A stretch of 64,000 nucleotides of DNA from Spisula solida (taxonomy: Eukaryota; Mollusca; Bivalvia; Venerida; Mactridae). The stretch covers positions 35,360,148 to 35,424,147 of the forward strand of contig OX365959.1 in the NCBI GenBank assembly GCA_947247005.1, written 5' to 3'. A model generated the notes under the pieces. It searched no databases. It saw nothing but the letters and a program-made list of their open reading frames with translations, and was not told where the DNA came from. Positions 59,401 to 64,000 of this stretch are shown piece by piece (position 1 is the stretch's first letter; every line of letters starts with the position of its first letter). Position numbers and translations under genes: made by a program.

Positions 59401-61315
59401 TGAGATTTCTCGACATGATTTATTAATTCATCAATTCTTAAAGTCGATAGGGTATAATTAGTAACAAAATGAATCACCAATTTATTCTTTCAGAGCGTTA
59501 TATTTTATAGTTTACTGTAGTAGTATCCGGACATCTTTAAATTCGGACGCACTTTATTTGAAGCTCTCTCAAAACATTGTATTTTATTTTAAATATTATT
59601 TTATGCAATTATGATAATTTCATACTGCTGATTTTGCTGATTATGACAATTTTATGACATAATAAATTATATGTTAATCAATAATTGATTTTTATGAAAC
59701 GATCTCCCAATCAAAATTCCCGTCACTAGTGAAATTCGGTATAACGACAAATTCGTTATAACGACATTTTGATCGGGAACGAACAGTGTCGTTGTATCGA
59801 GATCTGACTGTATTGTATTATTGTAATTGTGTCAAAAAGTCTAGACAAAACTGAATGTTATAAAGCAGTTATTGATTATATAGCAAAATAGAGTATTTCA
59901 AACCCTTACCATATAAGTTTTAAAAGGTTTCATTCATGACTTAAGGGGTGTAATTTTAATCAAACATGGTAACAAGTCACAAAGGCATTCATGATAAGTT
60001 TCACAACACAAAATCAATAGGTCTACCCGCTGTATGTGTCGGAGACATTACAAGTAATGAATGTAACAAGTCATGAAGTAAACAATGACAACTGACTTAC
60101 GTGAAGGTGGGTGTATTCCTATCCTGATATACTTCTGTTTCACATGAATAACACCAGACTCTGAGAGTGGCTAGGTTAATAGCCAAGCAATGGTTGTCCA
60201 GCTAAAATCAAACATTAGGTACATAATTCATTATTCTGCTCATCTCAGCCAGGAAGGGTTACTCGTACTCGAGTATTACGAGTACATGTAAAAGTACTGA
60301 TTTTCCAGTACTCACTAGTTCTTAGTACTCTGCTGAAATACAATACTCAGTACTCATCAGTATTCCTGTCAGTACTCATATATTTACAGTAGTACTTAAG
60401 TATTGGAACCTACACAGTACTCACTGAATGAGAACCAAATTCCAAAGTTCTTGAGTAGTACTAGAGTACTGGTTGTCAAATCATCTCGAACCATCCCTGC
60501 ACCTCAGTCACTGTGCACAAAATTAAAATGATTCAAAACAAAAAGTAAGTTAACAAACTACAATTGCCACATGGTGATGAATAATACACAGACAGCACTG
60601 CCATGACACAGAGACTAATGACTTTCAGCATTTTTTACAGATGAAACTAGGTCATTCAGCTTTTTATAGCAGAAACTAATGTCTTGTACCTGTGCATGAA
60701 GAGAGCTGTGATCTCTGAGTGATTCACCACATCCGACATACGAACATCTACCCACCAAACATAACCACAAGTTGGTAGCTCTCATCTCACATGTGTCACA
60801 CACTTCATGCTGCAAGAGAAATATGTATTACAGTAAAATCAATATTTTTCGAGGGAGTTGTCACATGATAGTATCATACATTTGTATGTTACAAAAAAGT
60901 TAACTACACAAAATGTATACTGCATGGAGACACGACGTTTTCTATAAGAAATCAGGCAACTTTTTTACTTGTTTCAACTTTCCTCTTGAACTGCAGGTTT
61001 GCTAGATTTGTTTAAGTTTGATGCAGCAAATATCATTGAGTCAGTATAATACTGAACAATTCTCCGTGATATAATAAATGTAATCTTGAGAACATAGTTA
61101 TCAACATCACTTAAGTTTAAAATAAAAGCAATGAATACATCCAATGTAACAATTCTGAAAAAGCAACATTAAAATAAATATATCAATTATTGAGTTTGAA
61201 AACAAACCTTTCGAGCTTTCTTAATGGACTCCCATGAGATAGGTCCCATGCTAGTCACATGACCGCATGCAGATGTTTTTGTTTTGACTGACTGCGACAT
61301 GTTGTCGGTAGCCAT
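41442..61315 (-). CDS. USP33: Ubiquitin carboxyl-terminal hydrolase, USP20/USP33 family, 21 coding exons
   Basis: Coding segments in order: 61208-61315, 60690-60809, 60101-60201, 58248-58390, 55892-55961, 55467-55580, 54739-54817, 52798-53356, 51826-51917, 51173-51336, 50512-50616, 50037-50082, 48809-48920, 47927-47992, 47123-47249, 46636-46699, 46105-46210, 45433-45514, 44364-44472, 42891-42993, 41442-41893. All are GT-AG and phase-consistent, totalling 2922 nt or 973 residues (human USP33 942, USP20 914). Domains: ZnF-UBP about 15-105; USP Cys box with Cys169 (GNTCYLN); QQD box about 271-275; acidic Ser-rich insert about 265-430; His box His629 with FDD 645-647; DUSP1 about 691-785; DUSP2 about 790-875; repetitive tail 902-973. 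These enzymes remove ubiquitin in the cytosol and at the ER or centrosome; vertebrate relatives bind VHL and regulate receptors. USP20 and USP33 are vertebrate duplicates, so either symbol fits. Confidence 0.95.
41486..41650 (-). repeat. USP33: 42-bp coding tandem repeat in the last USP20/33 exon
   Basis: Five consecutive 14-residue units can be read at residues 902-971. The three central ones differ at one position ([14 protein letters not shown], with Ser or Ile at residue 10). The flanking units ([14 protein letters not shown] and [14 protein letters not shown]) are older and more diverged. Human USP20 and USP33 end soon after DUSP2, so this charged tail is lineage-specific as far as I can tell. 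Confidence 0.85.
42065..42360. mobile_element. Retroelement 3'-end-like fragment in a USP intron
   Basis: The AGTAAGTTTATTTTTCAATG start and the 'ggccaaaggcctg' palindrome resemble reversed LINE 3' tails such as the one at 37099. No target duplication located. Confidence 0.35.
43365..43751. mobile_element. Tc1/mariner-like MITE, copy 2
   Basis: Flanked by TA (43363-43364 and 43752-43753). The termini CACTGCCTACC and GGTGGACACTG with AATAAGTATACAG match the copy at 10510-10925 in inverted orientation. Lies in a USP intron. Confidence 0.78.
44508..44772 (+). mobile_element. Nuclear-receptor-site repeat, copy 5
   Basis: Carries AGGTCA at 44568-44573 and an exact DR1 (TGACCTTTGACCT) at 44583-44595. 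Confidence 0.78.
45096..45385 (+). mobile_element. Nuclear-receptor-site repeat, copy 6
   Basis: Nearly full-length copy; half-site block 'aaaggtcacaaagatcttga'. Confidence 0.75.
46325..46560 (-). mobile_element. SINE family B, copy 3
   Basis: Shares 'gaaacaagtttta', 'acctcattcctgatggtatc' and 'tggtaccatttttatttt'. The tRNA-like head survives as 'ctccaccactgagctatca'. Confidence 0.6.
46842..47092 (+). mobile_element. Nuclear-receptor-site repeat, copy 7
   Basis: Contains 'cagtcacagtgacctagacc' then TTTGACCTC. It ends 30 bp before the donor of USP exon 47123-47249. Confidence 0.75.
47666..47891. mobile_element. CAGGGTG-ended MITE, copy 1
   Basis: Terminal repeats CAGGGTGTTAAAAAAGTT and inverted AACTTTTTTAACACCCTG. 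Flanking TACA/TACT is an imperfect 4-bp duplication. Lies in a USP intron. Confidence 0.75.
48455..48793 (-). mobile_element. TTAA MITE, copy 4 (truncated)
   Basis: The end at 48793 (TAATGGGGCT) is followed by TTAA. The other end is lost near 48455. Internal text matches copy 1. Confidence 0.65.
49580..49850. repeat. Dispersed repeat with (GACA)n end
   Basis: 'atacccccccccccggca' and 'aaagggccataattctgcc' at one side, with 'gacagacagacagacgga' and 'tataccccccttaaaactcg' at the other. A member of the 'gggccataa' superfamily. Confidence 0.5.
51363..51572 (+). mobile_element. Nuclear-receptor-site repeat, copy 8
   Basis: Best preserved half-site block: AGGTCAcagTGACCT at 51423-51437, directly followed by TGACCTTTGACCT at 51438-51450. 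Starts 27 bp upstream of USP exon 51173-51336 in gene sense. Confidence 0.78.
51423..51450 (+). promoter_or_regulatory. Composite nuclear-receptor element (IR3 plus DR1)
   Basis: Four contiguous half-sites: an exact inverted repeat with 3-bp spacer (the oestrogen-response-element consensus) and an exact direct repeat with 1-bp spacer on the reverse strand (the RXR/PPAR/HNF4 consensus). Binding in this animal is not shown by sequence alone. Confidence 0.45.
52032..52236 (+). mobile_element. Uninterrupted relative of the 9300-10296 repeat
   Basis: Shares 'gaaagcaatgccttgatgga' and the ending 'gatcagtagatgc...gggcataaaaac'. Confidence 0.55.
52525..52690 (-). mobile_element. SINE family B, copy 4 (headless)
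   Basis: Contains 'gattgtgaaacaagtttttc' and 'tctagcaagggaatttctgg'. It ends at the 3' side of the LINE-like tail without a tRNA head. Confidence 0.6.
52798..53356 (-). other. USP33: Large exon with the disordered insert of the USP domain
   Basis: This 559-nt exon opens with [17 protein letters not shown], the end of the QQD box, and then runs into about 165 residues dominated by Ser, Asp, Glu and Lys ([33 protein letters not shown]). USP20 and USP33 carry a similar acidic insert between the catalytic Cys and His boxes. The continued open frame past the GTATGT donor at 52797 is intronic. Confidence 0.88.
53796..54687. mobile_element. 892-bp TIR element with TTTCGTGG ends
   Basis: TACTGTTAAATCATTAATAT...AAATTTCGTGG at the left returns inverted as CCACGAAATTT...AAATGATTTTACAGTA at the right, over about 45 bp with mismatches. 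Same terminal family as 58430-58952. Lies in a USP intron. Confidence 0.7.
55223..55455. mobile_element. CAGGGTG-ended MITE, copy 2
   Basis: About 30-bp near-perfect TIRs (CAGGGTGTTAAAAAAGTTTG onward), flanked by TATA at 55219-55222 and 55456-55459. It ends 12 bp from USP exon 55467-55580. Confidence 0.82.
55973..56256 (-). mobile_element. 'Atgcccc/ggggcata' MITE, copy 3, at a splice acceptor
   Basis: Inverted copy of 30735-31018. Its end (GAACGCAGTCTTG on the gene strand) supplies the polypyrimidine region of the acceptor for the catalytic-Cys exon 55892-55961. Confidence 0.72.
57120..58095. repeat. ~170-bp satellite, about 5 units, in a USP intron
   Basis: Units share 'aaaacttaaccaaggaattt', 'atgcagatcagagtta' and 'cttgcttgacatggtcaggt'. 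Preceded by the phrase 'gagcaccgccttgcgggtgc'. Confidence 0.8.
58430..58952. mobile_element. TIR element of the TTTCGTGG family with an inner MITE (58519-58813)
   Basis: Outer ends TACTGTAAAATCATTTATTT and, inverted, GTCGTTTTACAGTA. The inner unit has about 40-bp inverted ends starting GCACCTATCAATGTTTTTCC with G/C-rich 'gagcggcgggc'. Confidence 0.72.
58953..59810. mobile_element. pogo/Tigger-type MITE, 858 bp
   Basis: Ends CAGTCAGGACTCGTTACAAC and, inverted, GTATCGAGATCTGACTG, with TA at 58951-58952 and 59811-59812. The interior is rich in 'cgttataacgaca'. Same terminal class as 15084-15721. It abuts the preceding element exactly. Confidence 0.82.
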
Positions 61316-61324
61316 TTATTCACC
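60101..61324 (-). other. USP33: ZnF-UBP exons and translation start of the USP20/33 gene
   Basis: The first coding exon begins at 61324 after a poly-T tract and CAG, nine bases before ATG 61315, so there is at least one 5' noncoding exon upstream that I could not place. A second in-frame ATG sits five codons later. The three exons supply the zinc ligands in order: CGH (17-19), CDTC (40-43), LCLVGRC, CGES, and His residues in RDHSSLH and NHCL, then VWCYSC. All expected Cys/His positions are present, so the ubiquitin-binding finger looks intact. Confidence 0.88.
60245..60480. repeat. AGTACT-rich cluster
   Basis: About nine AGTACT palindromes within 235 bp, mostly as CAGTACTCA, opening with 'actcgtactcgagtattacg'. 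Intronic in the USP gene. Confidence 0.7.
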
Positions 61325-61361
61325 CTGAAAAAAAAAACTTGGAAGGCTGAACATCCAACAA

Positions 61362-61520
61362 AACAATAGATGTTTGTAAAACATGTATGACCCCGTGGCA
61401 GCCCAATAGTCTGAAATGGTAAAGGTCACAGAGACCTTGACCTTTGACCTCATAATCAATAGGGGTCATCTACAGTTGATAACCAACCTCAATGTAAAGT
61501 TTGAAGATCCTAGGGCAAAC
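61362..61520 (+). mobile_element. Nuclear-receptor-site repeat, copy 9 (truncated), just upstream of the USP start exon
   Basis: AGGTCAcagAGACCT at 61423-61437 is followed by an exact DR1 at 61438-61450. The copy breaks off at about 61520. It lies about 40 bp from the 5' edge of the exon with the USP start codon, in a 5' UTR intron or promoter. Confidence 0.72.
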
Positions 61521-62950
61521 TGTCGGACATCGTATGCCCGGTTAACATACTAAACTCGCCGTGATTTAAAATTTCAGTCTGTAAATTAATATACCACTAG
61601 TTATACTAAGAAATATAAATCAAGTTGAAATCAGGTTTAAACTAACATTAATGCGTTTCGGTCAAGAACGAACTTTTTACGATCAGTTTCACACTGAAAT
61701 TATCTGCTGTGACACCATATTTGTTTTCCACTTCAATGAATTTTCAAATGGCGCCAATGTCACATGTGCCTTGATTGCATGGTTGAATTCAGGAATCGTA
61801 ATCGCGGACCAATAAAAATGTGTGTTACATACGGTATGTACATTAAACGTGTGTAGTAAAATTATGTAAAGCTTGTTAACCCGTACACAAATTAAAGGTT
61901 ATGTGTGAGATGAGCGTCGGACAGTTGGACCTTATTTTTCTAATGATTGTATCAGACATGGTTAAAATTTGCCGGTCAGGATATTTCCAGAAGTCTGATC
62001 GACCCGAAATTCCCGAAAACGGGTTTTATCCCAACCTAATCTGACGATAAGGTGAATATATGTGGAATGCTTTGCGTCTTAATCCATATTATTAATTATA
62101 AAATGATGATGATGATGATGAGAAACCAAATTCGCCCCCACCCACTTTCAGTTTGACTTGACAAACGGGGAAATCTAAATAGAAAGTGTTCGTCTTGAAT
62201 TTATAGTAATGAAAATCAACATTTCATTTTATTTTCAATAAAACATAGTTTAGAAACATGATGCAGCAGAAATTGCGCATAACACGATGATTTTTTGTAA
62301 ATAATTATTTTACCGATTTGTTGAACGGTCCACCAGAATATTTACACGATCATGAGGTTTTTATATCTTATGCAGAGTTACCGTTCCTATCGCTATTTTT
62401 TGGCACGGTTGAAAACGCTGACGAAGTTGCTCACAAGTTAACTGTGGTAGGAAAGATTTGTTATATTTTTATGTATTTGCATGATTCATAAGCATATCTA
62501 GCATTTGTCAAAGCACCACCACAAAAAATGGAAATTAGAATCATGTGTAGTTCTTTTTAGTGTCATCATATACAAATAATGTTGATTGCTATCTCATTAT
62601 TATTGCATGCTTGTTTGTTTATTGTTTCAATAATATATATGTCATGTAAATTGTACATTGTATTATATAGTCCAGTTAGGATATTGTGACAGTGACGTTT
62701 CAGTTTATGTGTACGCAAATAAAAAATCACAACCATTGTCTAAACAGCAGGTAGAACGACTTTTAGTATGTTAGTTTAGCATTGCAATTATAGTTGTTTG
62801 TACAGTATGTAAGCCTTAAAATTGGTTTTACACCGTTATAGTGGACTCGACTGCTGCGTCACTGGATTTTTATCCTGACTGAGCTATACATTTAGAAATG
62901 AATATATCTTTCTATAACTTCAGCTGTCTCCAAGGGTCCGGGATTAAATC
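61521..62950. other. Upstream region of USP20/33; no further gene seen
   Basis: It may hold the 5' noncoding exon. A GGCGCCATTT motif (minus strand, near 61750) is promoter-like. A short (TGA)n tract is at 62104-62122. Confidence 0.35.
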
Positions 62951-62956
62951 GAATAC

Positions 62957-63329
62957 TTACACTCAACACTCAACGCTCAAATATTGAAAATGTAAAATAA
63001 TGAGCTATTAGTTGTCCTAGATTGCAAATTTAGATGAGGAAAATGTATAAAATAGTTAATGAGTGTTGATAATAACATTTGATATATTTTCTTTGCCATG
63101 TTGTGCTATTTATTAGGTGTAAATGCAATTATTGAATCTGAGTGCCACACTCAGCACTCAGACTGATGAATTGCAATTATAGCTTACAAATACACGAAAT
63201 TTAACTAGGAAGTAAGCTAAAAACAATATTTAGTACCAATTTAACATTATTACAACGTCTTGCTCTACAAGAAATGCCACAATGAACCTCAACAGAAAGA
63301 ATTTCAATATTTGAGTGCTGAGTGTAATC
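62957..63329. mobile_element. MITE with TTACACTCA ends
   Basis: The right end (TTTCAATATTTGAGTGCTGA, then GTGTAA) is inverted at the left as TTACACTCA...CTCAAATATTGAAA, with a 7-bp gap in the left arm. Internal 'actcagcactcaga' near 63150. Confidence 0.65.
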
Positions 63330-64000
63330 TCGGCCTCTGATCTACTTCTTCAAGTCGATCCGTGTTCTGTATCTCACTTTTGGGCATCGTCATGCAACAT
63401 CTCCGTTTGTCTCCGGTACATATTTCAGTTTTATTTTGTATTTGCAATGCATAAATGCCTAGGGAAAAGTTTATCAAAGAACTTACGGAAATCCAAAACT
63501 TGCATCCAAATTAATTCCTCATAAACATACTTACCTGGTATAGGAGAAACGTTGATCGTCAAATTTTTTTTATAAATCTTTAACAACTACAAACTGTGGT
63601 AAATTAGTTTGCAATATTCATAATGATTCAGTTAGTAAAATCATACAACACAATATCAGTTCCTTTGTAGTTGTTGAAGAATAAGAACAAACTCAAATTA
63701 GAGGGTACCTCTGAATGCGTCAAACAATCTAATTAAAAAGCAGTTTTGAGGCGCGCATGATTCAAATTATCGGGTAAAACAAATTTTAAAAACCGCAAGC
63801 CGAGCCAGAGCCTATTGCATGTCGACGAGCCTGCCACTTTAGGCATCGACGCTATTCACAACTAGTGGTGATCTGGACTTGGAGCTGGGTCCAGAATCTG
63901 TTCGCGGAGGGGAAGAAGGCATGGCGATAAGATAATCCAATTCCCAGAGATTTTCTTCTTCTTCTTCTTTCTTTTACTGAGTTGGGTTCTTCATAGAGCG
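63330..64000. other. Unassigned end of the window
   Basis: A minus-strand frame near 63817-63960 reads EENLWELDYLIAMPSSPPRT and then SRSPLVVNSVDA with a stop at about 63817. It could be the tail or start of a gene outside the window, but I do not recognise it. (TTC)n lies at 63953-63970. Confidence 0.25.

Overview
This is a stretch of animal nuclear genome, most likely from a bivalve mollusc. The genes have many short exons with GT-AG introns. The DNA is AT-rich and crowded with small non-autonomous transposons, tRNA-derived SINEs, a decayed LINE and minisatellites. The call of a mollusc rests on the overall repeat style and on family-level protein resemblance, so it is inference. Most long open frames in the window are chance frames inside repeats. 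Four genes can be built exon by exon.

Layout: 1-12.2 kb holds no recognisable gene, only repeats (TTAA-flanked MITEs, a palindromic foldback element, SINEs, a Tc1-like MITE). 12.2-21.2 kb (minus strand) is a seven-exon gene for a CDP-alcohol phosphatidyltransferase closest to phosphatidylinositol synthase (CDIPT). Its catalytic signature is perfect but neighbouring family residues have changed, and a 1.8-kb 33-bp minisatellite sits in its first mapped intron. 21.3-28.8 kb is intergenic and holds hairpins, a TIR element and a LINE reverse-transcriptase remnant broken by a hairpin-bearing insertion. 28.9-34.7 kb (plus strand) carries a 74-residue XRN2-binding (XTBD) protein. It is followed at once by an NKRF homologue (dsRNA-binding-like regions, G-patch, R3H), and the splice sites allow both to lie on one mRNA with a 46-nt spacer. 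34.7-41.4 kb is repeats. 41.4-61.3 kb (minus strand) is a complete 21-coding-exon ubiquitin hydrolase of the USP20/USP33 type (ZnF-UBP, split USP domain, two DUSP domains, 973 residues). 61.4-64 kb is repeats and unassigned sequence.

The four genes do not form one pathway. XTBD and NKRF proteins are both known partners of the nuclear exonuclease XRN2, so that pair does make functional sense. CDIPT and USP20/33 are unrelated housekeeping-type genes. The most interesting items are the XTBD/NKRF two-ORF arrangement, the altered PI-synthase-like enzyme, a nine-copy repeat family that carries exact nuclear-receptor response elements, and the 14-residue tandem repeat at the C-terminus of the ubiquitin hydrolase.
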